A stretch of DNA of 64,000 nucleotides from Arthrobacter nitrophenolicus (GTDB taxonomy: Bacteria > Actinomycetota > Actinomycetes > Actinomycetales > Micrococcaceae): contig NZ_AOFD01000002.1 in the NCBI RefSeq assembly GCF_000332815.1, positions 1-64,000 of the forward strand, read 5' to 3'. The notes under the pieces are model-generated. The model saw nothing but the letters and a program-made list of their open reading frames with translations, ran no database searches and was not told the DNA's origin. Shown one piece after another: positions 7,935 through 16,476 of this stretch. The stretch's first letter is position 1. Each line of letters starts with the position of its first letter. Position numbers and translations under genes: made by a program.

Positions 7935-10508
7935 CTATGCCGCCCGCATCCGGCCCCGGATGGCCTTGTAGGCCCAGTCGGCGGCAAGGACCGCAGGAAT
8001 TGCCAGGGCAGCAAGGAGGACGCCGGCAGGTGGCGGCGGGGCGTGCCCCAGCAGCGCAGCGGCCTGGGGAATGTACAGGCAGGCGGCGAGGACGGCCAGT
8101 TCGGCCAGGACGGCCCAGGCCAGGAGCCTGTTGGTGCCCCAGCCCAGGCGCCACGGCGCCGCCGTCGCGCTCCGGCACGCATAGGCGTTGGCGAGCTGGC
8201 CAAGGACGACGGCGGTGAAGGCGGCCCCGGAGGCTGCCATCAGGAGCCCCGCCTCCGGGGCTTCGCCGCGGATCCAGCCGCCGCCAAACAGCACGGCGGA
8301 GAACGCCGCCATTTCCACCGCCGCTTCCACGGGCCCCAGCACGCAGAAAACCCGGATCATGAGCTGCCTGTCCATCAGGTGCCGCCGCTCCGGCGGCCGG
8401 GCCAGGACATGCTTGCCCGGAGGCTCAGCCCCCAGTGCCAGCGCGGGAAGCAGGTCGGTGCCGATGTCCAGGGCCAGGATCTGGAGCACGCCGAGGGCAA
8501 GCGGAAACTGTCCGCCGGAGAGCGCCCAGATGACGAAAGGGGTCAGCTCGGCCACGTTGTCCGTGAGGTGGTACGTGAGGAAACGGTGGATGTTGGAATA
8601 GGTGGCGCGGCCTTGCTCGATGGCGGCCACGATGGTGGCGAAATGGTCGTCGAGGAGGACCAGGTCTGCGGCTTCGCGGGCCACATCGGTGCCGGTCAGG
8701 CCCATGGCGACGCCGATATCGGCTTCGCGGAGCGCCGGCCCGTCGTTGACGCCGTCTCCCGTCATGGCAACAACGTGGCCCCTGGACTGCAGGGCCCGGG
8801 CCACACGGAGTTTCTGCTCCGGGGACACCCTGCTCACCACCACCCCGTCCCGGTCCAGCAGTGCACCGAGCATCTGTTCGTCCTCCGGGAGGCCGGCGCC
8901 CTCCAGCACAACCTCCGGAGTCCCGATCAGGCCGATTTCGCGGGCGATGGCGGCGGCAGTTTCAGGATGGTCGCCGGTGATCATTGCCAGTTTGAGTCCT
9001 GCCCGGCGCGCCGTCCGGATCACGTCGGCCACGTCGGGCCTGGGCGGATCATGCAGGCCGATCAGTCCCAGGAGATCCATGCGCCGCTCGATGAGCTCCG
9101 CGGGGCACGACTGCCACCTGCCGGCCGCGGCAGGAGGATCATCGGCGTCCAGCCGGCGTCGTGCGACTGCGATCACCCGCAGGCCCCGTGATGCCATGCC
9201 CTGCACCTCGTCCCGCAGGAGCGCCGGCACGTCGCGGCACAAGGGAAACACGGCTTCCGGGGCGCCTTTGCAGTACGCGTCCGTTCCGACAACCGCCGTT
9301 TCCCGGCGGCGCGCGGGGTCAAAGGCAATGCGGCGCAGGGGTGTTTGCCGCTCCGCCGTCCGTCCGGTCAGCCTGCGGGCAAGTGCATCGATGGCTGCTT
9401 CCATCGGATCCCCTTGTACCCGCCATTGCCCGTCGCGGAACTCTGCGCCGCCCTGGGATGCGGCGAGCGCCGCGAGCGCTGCCTCAGCCGCCCGGCCGGT
9501 CCCTTCCCCCTGCACCGCCGCTTCAGGCTGGTAGCCCTCGCCCGCCACCTGGACGCGGCCCGCCGTCGTGAGGACTTCCACGGCGTTCATCCTGTTTTGG
9601 GTCAGCGTGCCGGTTTTGTCGGTGCAGATGAAGGTGGTGGATCCCAGGGTCTCCACGGCCTCCAGGTTGCGCACCAGCGCCTTGCGGGATGCCATGCGCT
9701 GCGCACCCATGGCCAGTGAAAGGGTGACAGTGGGCAGCAGCCCTTCGGGGACGAGGGCCACGGCCACGCCGATGGCGAAGAGGAAGGCGTCCCGCCACTG
9801 GAAGCCCACCAGCAGCGAGGTCATGAAGAAGAGTGCGGCAATTGCCAGGGCCACACCGGCGATGACCCGGACTATCCGGCGCAGCTCGAGGGACAGCGGG
9901 GTGGGGGGAGGCGCGGCCTGGCTTGTGAGCGCAGCGATCCCGGCCAGCCGGGTGCGGGCACCGGTTGCCGTCACAACCGCTTCGCCTTCCCCGTTGACCA
10001 GGAAGGTTCCACCCCATGCGGCATCGCCCGCCTTCTTGGGCACCAGCTCGCTCTCGCCGGTCAGCATGGACTCGTCCACCGCGCAGGCTGATGCCGTGGC
10101 CAGGACGGCGTCGGCCGGAACGCGGTCGCCTGCGGCCAGGAGCACCACGTCGCCGGCCACGAGTTCGCTCGCGTGGACCGTGCGGACCCGTCCGTCCCGC
10201 CGCACCACCACGTCCGCGGGCAGCAGCCCGCGGAGCCTGGCGGCTGCGTGCTGGGCACGTTCCTGCTGGATGTGGGCGAAGACGCCGTTGACGATGACGA
10301 CGACGACAATCGCCACTGCCAGCTGCGGCATGTCGGCGACGTAGGCAAGCACAGCGGCGCACCACAGCATCAGGGCAAAGAAGTGGGTCATCTCGCCCCA
10401 GAGTTTCCGCCATTGGGGAACGGGCTTTTCCGCCGGAAGGAGGTTGGGTCCTGTCCGCTGGAGAAGCTCCGCCGCCTGCCTGGAGGTCAGGCCCTCCGCC
10501 GTCCTCAC
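7935..10508 (-). CDS. P2-type cation-transporting ATPase (CtpF/Ca2+-ATPase-like)
   Basis: 857 residues of a membrane P-type pump. In order there are an N-terminal cation-ATPase domain, two membrane spans, the actuator loop TGES near residue 149, the phosphorylation motif DKTGTLTQN near 297 following PEGLL, the hinge TGDGVND, and a C-terminal membrane block. This matches the Ca2+/Na+,K+-like class rather than heavy-metal pumps, since there is no CPx motif. The transported ion is not certain. The start is GTG 10508, backed by GGGAGG about 10 bases upstream. The repaired end of the preceding ATPase overlaps it as GTGA. Mycobacterial CtpF, a DosR-regulon member, is the closest functional parallel I can name. 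Confidence 0.9.
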   Translation of the reverse strand: MRTAEGLTSRQAAELLQRTGPNLLPAEKPVPQWRKLWGEMTHFFALMLWCAAVLAYVADMPQLAVAIVVVVIVNGVFAHIQQERAQHAAARLRGLLPADVVVRRDGRVRTVHASELVAGDVVLLAAGDRVPADAVLATASACAVDESMLTGESELVPKKAGDAAWGGTFLVNGEGEAVVTATGARTRLAGIAALTSQAAPPPTPLSLELRRIVRVIAGVALAIAALFFMTSLLVGFQWRDAFLFAIGVAVALVPEGLLPTVTLSLAMGAQRMASRKALVRNLEAVETLGSTTFICTDKTGTLTQNRMNAVEVLTTAGRVQVAGEGYQPEAAVQGEGTGRAAEAALAALAASQGGAEFRDGQWRVQGDPMEAAIDALARRLTGRTAERQTPLRRIAFDPARRRETAVVGTDAYCKGAPEAVFPLCRDVPALLRDEVQGMASRGLRVIAVARRRLDADDPPAAAGRWQSCPAELIERRMDLLGLIGLHDPPRPDVADVIRTARRAGLKLAMITGDHPETAAAIAREIGLIGTPEVVLEGAGLPEDEQMLGALLDRDGVVVSRVSPEQKLRVARALQSRGHVVAMTGDGVNDGPALREADIGVAMGLTGTDVAREAADLVLLDDHFATIVAAIEQGRATYSNIHRFLTYHLTDNVAELTPFVIWALSGGQFPLALGVLQILALDIGTDLLPALALGAEPPGKHVLARPPERRHLMDRQLMIRVFCVLGPVEAAVEMAAFSAVLFGGGWIRGEAPEAGLLMAASGAAFTAVVLGQLANAYACRSATAAPWRLGWGTNRLLAWAVLAELAVLAACLYIPQAAALLGHAPPPPAGVLLAALAIPAVLAADWAYKAIRGRMRAA

Positions 10509-12495
10509 ATGTACTCCGCCTCCCCGCTGGTGGCCCCGGCAGGGCTGGAGGTCATGCCCGGAAGGCGGTCTGCCCCGTGAAGCGCCCGCAATCCGTTCAC
10601 GATCGTGGCCAGGTCGACGAGTTCCTGGAGGAGGGCCCCGGTGACCGCGGGGATGTAACCCGTCATGCTACCGCCATCAACGCGATGCTGGCACCTATTC
10701 CGGTCCAGATGCTGGTCAGCGCCACAGCGAGGGTGCGCTTGCCGATGGCTACTGCCAGGGCCACCTTGGAGAGGTCGTCCAGCATGACCACGACGTCGGC
10801 GGACTCGCTCGCCGCCGTCGCACCTTTTGCTCCCATGGCGACCCCGACATCGGCAGCGGCCAGGACGGGGGCGTCGTTGACCCCGTCGCCCACCATGAGC
10901 ACCGGGCGTTCGGCGATCGCAGCCACCTCGCTCACCTTGTCAGCAGGCAGGCATTCAGCTTTGACGTGCCGGATGCCCGCCTCCCTGGCGATATGGGCCG
11001 CAGTCGCGTGGGCGTCGCCGGTAAGCAGCATGGTGTGCCGGATGCCCAGCCGGTGGAGCGTGGCGAGCGTGTCCATTGCGTCGGCGCGCAGCGGGTCCTT
11101 CATGATGAGGGCGCCTGCATAGGCGCCATTGACGGCGACATAGACGGCCAGTTGGCCGCTTTGCAGGGCGGCTGCCCGGAACCCGCTTGCCGCAGCGCCG
11201 ACGAGGCCTGCTTTGCCTACCACTACCCGTTCGCCCCCGCACACTGCTTCCACACCCTGCGTGGCATGTTCCGTTGCCTGCGCCACCGGGAGGAGCCGAA
11301 GATTCCGCGCGGCAGCGGCTTCGATGACGGATGAGGCCAGGACGTGGGACGAGAACTGTTCGGCAGATGCAGCCAGCTGGAGCAGCCGCCCGGCGGCGGA
11401 ACCTTCGCCGTTGCCCTGCCCAGGTCCGGAAGCCAGCTCCACCCTGTCCAGCACCGGCCGGCCGGACGTGAGGGTTCCGGTCTTGTCAAAGACGGCGGTC
11501 CGCGCCCTGGCCAGCTGTTCCAGGGTGCTGGTGTTCTTGATGATGATGCCCTTGCGGGCAGCCTGGCTGGTGCCCGCAAGGAATGCCACCGGTGCGGCTA
11601 TGAGGAGCGGGCAGGGTGTCGCCACCACCAGGACCTGGGCGAACCGGACGGGGTCCCCGGACAGCAGCCAGGCGGTTCCGGCCATGGCGAGGGCGAGGAC
11701 GGTGAAGGGCACCGCATAACGGTCCGCCAGCCGGACCACCGGTGCCCTGCTGGCGGATGCTTCCTCCACCAGGGCGATGATCCGGCTGTACTGGGAATCG
11801 GCAGCAGTGGCGGTCGCGCGCATCCTGATGGCCGCCTCGCCGTTGACTGACCCGCTGAGCAGCAGTTCCCCGCGGTGCCGCTCCACCGGCAGGCTCTCCC
11901 CCGTCAGCGACGATTCGTCCAGGGTGGCCGAGTCCGACAGGAGCTCCCCGTCCACCGGCACCAGTTCGGACGGACGCACCACCAGCACATCCCCGCGCAC
12001 CACCGCGTCGACGGGTACGTCGTCCAGGACTGGTCCGGCCATCTCACGGTGCGCAAACCGGGGCGCGCGGTCCAGCAGCGACCTCAGCTCCCGTACTGCC
12101 CTGCCGTGGGCGAAGTCTTCAAGCCCCTCACCGCTGGCAAGCATGAGGATCACCACCAGCGCGGCGAGGTACTCGCCCACGGCGACAGTACTGGCCACGG
12201 CCATCAGCGCCAGAAGATCAATGCCCCAGCGGCCCTTCCGCAGCGTCCGGATCATGGACACGGACCTGACGAGCACAACGGCGGCGGCGTAGACCGAAGC
12301 GAGCAGCCGGACCGGCTCTTCGAGGCCGAACTGCGGCAGGAGCACGGTGGCCAGGATCATGAGGGAGGTCAGCGCCACCAGGGGATATTGCCGGAGAAGT
12401 CTGCCGGCACGGCTTCCCCGGTCAGTGCCGGCGTCCATGTGCCCGGTCAGCCGGGTAGTGACCGCGGCGTCAACCGGACCTGCCGGCCGCTTCAT
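10505..12495 (-). CDS. P1B-type heavy-metal ATPase (frame broken once, near 10667)
   Basis: About 663 residues when repaired. It has the P1B layout: N-terminal spans, actuator motif TGES, the transmembrane metal motif TPCPL near residue 292, DKTGTLTSG near 334 and GDGVNDAPVLAAADVG. CPx pumps export soft metals such as Zn, Cd, Pb or Cu; the exact metal is not readable and no N-terminal metal-binding domain is visible. The frame stops early at MAVA near 10663, but the expected C-terminal sequence TGYIPAVTGALLQELVDLAT continues in the next frame and ends at 10505, overlapping the next GTG start. One missing base explains this. The ATG at 12495 overlaps the stop of the preceding gene. Confidence 0.88.
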
Positions 12496-12962
12496 CCACC
12501 GGCCGCCCGCGGGGCAACATCGAGCTGGTTCCACCAGGTCAGTGGCGACGTTACGCCAAACCGGCGTCCCGTGACGGATGCCGGAACGACGCGGACGAAA
12601 TGGTCTTTCTGCCCGGCCTGCCACGGGAAAAGCGTCAGCCCGACGCCGGTCAGCAGCTCCGGGGATGGCTCCAGGACAACGGCGTGGCCTTTGACCAGGA
12701 CGCTCCAGGCTGTCCGGGTGGAGGCGTCGAATCCATCGGCTTCCAGTGCGACGGCGGAATGGCCGCCGGCACTTCGAAGCTTGGTCCCCTCGCCGGTCCG
12801 GAACACGAGGAATTCGTCGTCCACCTTATAGTTCACCGGAAAGATTTCCGGATGGTCGTCCACCATCACTGCCAGGTGGCCCACCGAAACAACGCGCAGG
12901 AGGTCCCAGCATTCGCCTGGGCGGAGGACTTCGGTGGCAGGCTGCGGAGGGTCGTTATGCAT
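12492..12962 (-). CDS. pyridoxamine 5'-phosphate oxidase-fold flavin protein
   Basis: 156 residues with the split-barrel flavin-binding fold (GHLAVMVDDHPEIFPVNY, FRTGEGTKLRSA). Members reduce small molecules with FMN or F420, or bind flavin or heme; similar proteins are frequent in actinobacterial hypoxia regulons. The specific substrate is unknown. I chose ATG 12962 because TACCTT sits exactly at -12 to -7 and a GGGCATTTAGGCCT box is centred 42.5 bp upstream, both fitting a leaderless transcript; no Shine-Dalgarno is visible. It is the first gene of the leftward operon that runs to pfkA and is divergent from the flavodoxin gene. Confidence 0.85.
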   Translation of the reverse strand: MHNDPPQPATEVLRPGECWDLLRVVSVGHLAVMVDDHPEIFPVNYKVDDEFLVFRTGEGTKLRSAGGHSAVALEADGFDASTRTAWSVLVKGHAVVLEPSPELLTGVGLTLFPWQAGQKDHFVRVVPASVTGRRFGVTSPLTWWNQLDVAPRAAGG

Positions 12963-12968
12963 ACGCCG

Positions 12969-13011
12969 AAGGTACCCGTCCCCCCGCAGGCGAACTAGGG
13001 CATTTAGGCCT
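12969..13011 (-). promoter_or_regulatory. leaderless promoter of the stress operon with DosR-like box
   Basis: Box GGGCATTTAGGCCT (12998-13011, 10 of 14 matches), centre 42.5 bp before ATG 12962, with -10 TACCTT (12974-12969) ending seven bases before the ATG. It should drive the pyridoxamine-oxidase gene and the operon to pfkA. Confidence 0.65.
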
Positions 13012-13041
13012 GAGCTCCGGCTGAATTTCCCGATGCCCCTT

Positions 13042-13084
13042 GTGACTTTCGGCCCTGCCCCACCGTCTGCGTCCTTTGTACGTT
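13042..13084 (+). promoter_or_regulatory. flavodoxin promoter with DosR-like box
   Basis: Box GTGACTTTCGGCCC (13042-13055, 11 of 14 matches) and -10 TACGTT (13079-13084). The implied transcript start near 13091 puts the box at -42.5 and leaves a 44-base leader that contains AAGGA before ATG 13135. Confidence 0.65.
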
Positions 13085-13134
13085 TCTTGGGAGACAATCC
13101 CGATCTTCGGCACCACCGCAAAGGACACGACGAT

Positions 13135-13574
13135 ATGAAGGCTGTCATCCTGTACGACTCCGGCTACGGAAACACCAAGCGATTGCCGAGGCCGTTGCTT
13201 CCGGACTCGGCACCGGTGCCAGGGCTGTACCCGTCGACGGATTCGAGCCCGGGAGCATCCAGGCCGGCGACCTGCTCGTCGTGGGTAGTCCGATCAACGG
13301 CTGGCGGCCCACGCCGGCGATCGTCCGGGCACTCGGAGACCTGGCCGCCCGCGGACTGGCCGGGGTGAAGGCGGCTGCGTTCGATACCCGGCTCAAGCTG
13401 TTCATCCACGGAGACGCGGGCAGGAAGATCACGCGCGCCCTCGAGGGGGCCGGCGCCAGCATTATCGGCGGTCCCATGGCGTTCTACGTCAAGGGCACGG
13501 AAGGGCCACTGCTCACGGGTGAGGAAAGCCGGGCGGCCAAATGGGCGGATGACCTTGCCGACGCCGCGAAATAG
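13135..13574 (+). CDS. flavodoxin-like protein (frame broken once, near 13180)
   Basis: About 146 residues when repaired. The FMN phosphate-binding loop is LYDSGYGNTK, followed after the break by IAEAVASGLG, DLLVVGSPINGW and GPMAFYVKG, which together make the flavodoxin fold used for one-electron transfer. One base is missing after AACACCAAG. The start at 13135 has AAGGA nine bases upstream. A palindrome at 13042-13055 is followed by TACGTT at 13079-13084, giving a predicted transcript start near 13091 with the box at -42.5. It is divergent from the pyridoxamine-oxidase gene and probably co-regulated with it. Confidence 0.82.
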
Positions 13575-13968
13575 GGGCAAAGGCTTCGGGCACACGGACC
13601 CGGACGGCAATGCCTGGACCGTTGCCCGCTTCCTGGAAGGGGCACCCGCAGCCCAGGCAATCTACGAGGCGGCGGAACGGATGGCCGCCAGCCTGGGGCC
13701 GATGGATATCCGTGTCAGCAAGAGCCAGATCGCGTTCCGCCGGCGCCGCAGCTTCGCATACCTGTGGCGCCCGGGCATGTATGTCACCTCGAATATTCCG
13801 CTGGTCCTTTCGCTTCCCCTGCCGCGGGAGGACGGATCGCCACGCTTCAAGGAGGTGGCCCATCCCTCCCCCGCTGTCTGGATGCACCACCTGGAGCTTC
13901 CGGACACCAGCGTCCTCGACGGCGAGGTGCAGGAGTGGATGCGCGAGGCCTACGCGTCGGCCGCATAA
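13549..13968 (+). CDS. DUF5655-like protein
   Basis: About 139 residues from ATG 13549; GTG 13519 would add ten. I recognise the pattern of small DUF5655-type proteins: AIYEAAERM, VRVSKSQIAFRRRRSFAYLW-like core, and a C-terminal HHLEL motif followed by a Trp-containing helix. The biochemical role of the family is unknown. It overlaps the end of the flavodoxin gene by about 25 bases and so is likely co-transcribed with it. No membrane segment or signal peptide is seen. The family call rests on memory of its motifs and is moderate. Confidence 0.7.
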   Translation: MTLPTPRNRGKGFGHTDPDGNAWTVARFLEGAPAAQAIYEAAERMAASLGPMDIRVSKSQIAFRRRRSFAYLWRPGMYVTSNIPLVLSLPLPREDGSPRFKEVAHPSPAVWMHHLELPDTSVLDGEVQEWMREAYASAA

Positions 13969-13984
13969 GGCCGGTTGCGGTTTA

Positions 13985-14027
13985 GGGGCTTTATGCCCTG
14001 TCCCGCCAGCCTCCGGAAGCGGACGCT
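13985..14027 (+). promoter_or_regulatory. leaderless promoter of the GyrI-like gene with DosR-like box
   Basis: Box GGGGCTTTATGCCC (13985-13998, 11 of 14 matches) is centred 42.5 bp before ATG 14034; GACGCT (14022-14027) is at -12 to -7. Confidence 0.6.
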
Positions 14028-14033
14028 GGTGCC

Positions 14034-14498
14034 ATGAACGATCCACAGCCCAGGAAAATCCACGCCGCGGAACAGCCGGTCGCCGTCATCCGTGAACGGG
14101 TCCCCATGACCTCGCTGACCGAGTTTTTCGGCCGTGCCTTCGGCGCCATCATGGCAGCGACGCAGAAACAGGGTGTCTTCCCCGCCGGCCCTCCGTTCGC
14201 CAGGTACCACGGCATGCCCAGCGACACTGTCGATGTCGAAGCGGGTTTCCCCATCGCCGGCCACTTCACCGGAACAGATGGAGTGCAGACGTCGGTGCTG
14301 CCCGGGGGCGACGCCTTCGAAGCCATCCACACCGGACCTTACGACACCCTCGGCGAAACCTACGGCGCCATCCAGCAACAGATGCAGGCCGAGGGCCTCA
14401 CGCCGTCCGACAGCATGTGGGAGTACTACCTGAGTGATCCGGAGCAGGAACCGGATCCTGCCAAATGGCAGACGAAGGTGGTCTGGCCGACAGCGTAG
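14034..14498 (+). CDS. GyrI-like small-molecule-binding protein
   Basis: 154 residues with the GyrI-like/AraC effector-binding fold (early VAVIRERVPM, then GFPIAGHF and the C-terminal AIHTGPYDTLGETYGAI with a late WEYYLSDP). Such proteins bind hydrophobic or cationic ligands or sequester toxic compounds; there is no DNA-binding domain here. A palindrome GGGGCTTTATGCCC (13985-13998) is centred exactly 42.5 bp before the ATG, and GACGCT occupies -12 to -7. No Shine-Dalgarno sits at the proper distance. The gene therefore looks leaderless and co-regulated with the rest of the island. Confidence 0.8.
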   Translation: MNDPQPRKIHAAEQPVAVIRERVPMTSLTEFFGRAFGAIMAATQKQGVFPAGPPFARYHGMPSDTVDVEAGFPIAGHFTGTDGVQTSVLPGGDAFEAIHTGPYDTLGETYGAIQQQMQAEGLTPSDSMWEYYLSDPEQEPDPAKWQTKVVWPTA

Positions 14499-14531
14499 CC
14501 GCCAGCCACGTCCAGCGGCAGCAGCCGTGTT

Positions 14532-14996
14532 CTATGTGCCGGCGCCCGTGGCGCGGCCGGGGCCGCCGTCGTCCCTGCCCGCGAGGGCTTCGGCGCGCAG
14601 CAGCATGGACCGCAGCTCGTTCAGCAACTCCAGTTGCTCATTGTTGATGGCCGTCAGCCGTTCGATTTCAGACTCGGACTGCACGTCCGTTTCGTAATCG
14701 TGGCGGGCCATTGCCGCGGCGATCGCATCCTGCCGTTTGGCCGCGATCAGCAGGATGGCGCCCTGGAGCCCGGCCAGCATGGAGAGGAAGAGGTTGAGGA
14801 GGATGTAGGGATAAGGGTCCCAGGCGTCCGCCGCAAGGGCATAGGAGTTGATGACGGCCCACGCGACCATGAACGCGACGAAGATTCCCACAAACGTCCA
14901 GCTGCCCATCCCGTTGCGAAGGATGTCCGCCGCCCGCTCACCCCGGCTCAAGCTCTCCTTGTGCCGCACATGCCAAGTGCTCTTACGCTCGCTCAT
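14532..14996 (-). CDS. DUF1003 membrane protein
   Basis: 154 residues with two membrane spans, one around VGIFVAFMVAWAVINS and one around LLNLFLSMLAGLQGAILLI, followed by a polar coiled-coil-like tail (ESEIERLTAINNEQLELLNEL). This is the DUF1003 layout; the role is unknown, though such proteins recur in actinobacterial stress clusters. The start is ATG 14996, since homology begins there. TACTCT lies at -12 to -7 and no Shine-Dalgarno is present, again suggesting a leaderless message. The best copy of the island palindrome (15060-15073) is 64 bp upstream. Confidence 0.88.
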   Translation of the reverse strand: MSERKSTWHVRHKESLSRGERAADILRNGMGSWTFVGIFVAFMVAWAVINSYALAADAWDPYPYILLNLFLSMLAGLQGAILLIAAKRQDAIAAAMARHDYETDVQSESEIERLTAINNEQLELLNELRSMLLRAEALAGRDDGGPGRATGAGT

Positions 14997-15059
14997 GAAC
15001 CCAGAGTATGTGGCGTCCGGCAGCAGGCGCTCCCGGTTACCCCAGTGAATGGTCAATAC

Positions 15060-15073
15060 GGGACTTTGGTCCC
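15060..15073. promoter_or_regulatory. best DosR-like box, between DUF1003 and YegP-like genes
   Basis: GGGACTTTGGTCCC, 13 of 14 matches to the DosR core and a perfect 5-4-5 inverted repeat. It is 64 bp from the DUF1003 ATG (centre -70.5, -10 TACTCT at -12 to -7) and could also serve the rightward YegP-like gene through CACGGT at 15097-15102, which fits -42.5. Confidence 0.75.
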
Positions 15074-15118
15074 TAATGCCTGGTCCTGCCCTCTGGCACG
15101 GTAAAGGGAGGCCCAAGG

Positions 15119-15250
15119 ATGCACCAAGGCTGGGGTGCTGTGTCCGGGCTGCACCGGGATGCCGGTTGCCCACGTGCTCCGCAGCGGCTGGAGACAGGAC
15201 TATTGAGGGAGAAAGCTTATGGCGGGAACGTTCGAACTGTTTGCCGATGA
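15119..15250 (+). CDS. possible small leader ORF before the YegP-like gene
   Basis: A 43-codon reading frame beginning MHQGWGAVSG, preceded by AAAGGGAGG about eight bases upstream, a good ribosome-binding site. It overlaps the first 32 bases of the next gene in another frame, as a translationally coupled leader might. No family is recognised and the peptide is Arg/Gly-rich. It may be fortuitous in GC-rich DNA; the main support is the ribosome-binding site. Confidence 0.25.
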   Translation: MHQGWGAVSGLHRDAGCPRAPQRLETGLLREKAYGGNVRTVCR

Positions 15251-15488
15251 GGATTCGCGCATCAGGTTCAGGCTGGTGGCGCCGGACGGCAGCGTCCTGG
15301 CAGTGTCCGGACAGTACCCGGACAAGTACCACGCCGCTGCTGCCATCGAGGATGTCCGTGAATGCGCCGGCACCGGTTTGATCACCGACCTCGCTCCTGC
15401 CGGCCTTGCCCGGGCCAGGCCGCCGCGGCGCGGCCCCCAGGTCCGTCCACTCCGTACCGGCAAGGCAGGTTCCCTCGGTGCCGCCTAG
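15219..15488 (+). CDS. YegP/DUF1508-like small protein
   Basis: 89 residues. The first 55 match the DUF1508 (YegP) pattern: FELFADEDSRIRFRLVAPDG, then the turn AVSGQYPDKY and a following Ala-rich helix, a small two-layer domain of unknown role. The C-terminal third is Arg/Pro-rich and looks disordered. GGGAG lies eight bases before the ATG. It lies 25 bases before the ABC exporter genes and downstream of the palindrome at 15060, from which a rightward promoter with CACGGT at about 15097 is possible. Confidence 0.75.
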   Translation: MAGTFELFADEDSRIRFRLVAPDGSVLAVSGQYPDKYHAAAAIEDVRECAGTGLITDLAPAGLARARPPRRGPQVRPLRTGKAGSLGAA

Positions 15489-15512
15489 GAGTCCGGGAGA
15501 GGCAGTGACGCC

Positions 15513-16475
15513 ATGACGGCTGACGTTCAAACACAAAAGGCCCAGGTCCTGGGTGTCAAGGGCCTGGTCAAGCGTTATGGCGGCCGCACCGTTGTGGATG
15601 ACGTCTCCTTCCACATCCAGGCCGGCGAAACCTATGGACTCCTCGGCCCCAACGGTGCCGGCAAGACCACCATCATTTCCATGGTGGCCGGGCTCATCCC
15701 TGCAGAGTCCGGAGCCATCGAACTAGCCGGGTCGGCCATGACCCCCGCGAACACCCGCGCCAAGGGAAACATCGGCCTGGTGCCCCAGGAACTTGCGATC
15801 TATCCGGACCTGACGGCTACGGAAAACCTGCTGTTCTTTGGACGGCTTCAGGGCCTGCGCGGGCAGGGGCTGAAGGATCGGATCGCGGAGGTCCTGAACC
15901 TCATCGGGCTTGCCGACCGGGCCGGCGAGCAGACCAAGAAGTTCTCCGGCGGAATGAAGCGCCGGCTGAATATCGGGATCGGCCTGCTGCACCGGCCCAC
16001 CCTGTTGATCCTGGATGAGCCCACCGTGGGGGTGGACCCGCAGTCACGGAATTCCATCCTGGAATCGGTGGAGGGGCTTGCCACGGAGGGGATGGCCGTC
16101 CTCTACACCACGCACTACATGGAAGAGGCGGAGCGCCTCTGCGACAGGATCGCGATCATTGACGAAGGCAGGATCCAGGCCGAAGGCACCAGGGGCCAGC
16201 TGGTGGAACTGACGGGCGGCGCCGACCGCATCGACCTGCATGGCAGCGGCAACACCAGTGCCGCTGCAGCCGCCCTTCGCCTGCTGCCGGGGGTGCAGCA
16301 GGTCGACGGCGGAGCATCCGGTCTGATCCTGACCGTCCACAATGGCCCCGGCCTCCTGGCCCCCATCGTGGCGGCAGCGGGCCGGGCGGGAATGACGCTG
16401 ACCTCTGTGGAGATCGTCCGCCCCGACCTGGAATCCGTGTTCCTCCACCTCACGGGCAGAGCCCTCCGGGACTGA
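15513..16475 (+). CDS. ABC-2 type exporter, ATP-binding subunit
   Basis: 320 residues. Walker A GPNGAGKTT near residue 44, the signature KFSGGMKRRLN near 148, Walker B LLILDEPTVGVDP near 166 and the H-loop THYMEEAE. The C-terminal extension of about 80 residues is typical of the DrrA/NodI-type exporters that move drugs, lipids or polysaccharides outward. It is followed by two permease genes separated by one base and by a four-base overlap, so the three form one transporter. The cargo is not known. Confidence 0.93.
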   Translation: MTADVQTQKAQVLGVKGLVKRYGGRTVVDDVSFHIQAGETYGLLGPNGAGKTTIISMVAGLIPAESGAIELAGSAMTPANTRAKGNIGLVPQELAIYPDLTATENLLFFGRLQGLRGQGLKDRIAEVLNLIGLADRAGEQTKKFSGGMKRRLNIGIGLLHRPTLLILDEPTVGVDPQSRNSILESVEGLATEGMAVLYTTHYMEEAERLCDRIAIIDEGRIQAEGTRGQLVELTGGADRIDLHGSGNTSAAAAALRLLPGVQQVDGGASGLILTVHNGPGLLAPIVAAAGRAGMTLTSVEIVRPDLESVFLHLTGRALRD

Positions 16476-16476
16476 C

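Noticed and set aside
13086..13102. GGGAGACAATCCC inverted repeat as another DosR-like box
   Set aside because: Only about half of the core positions match and its spacing does not fit a promoter.
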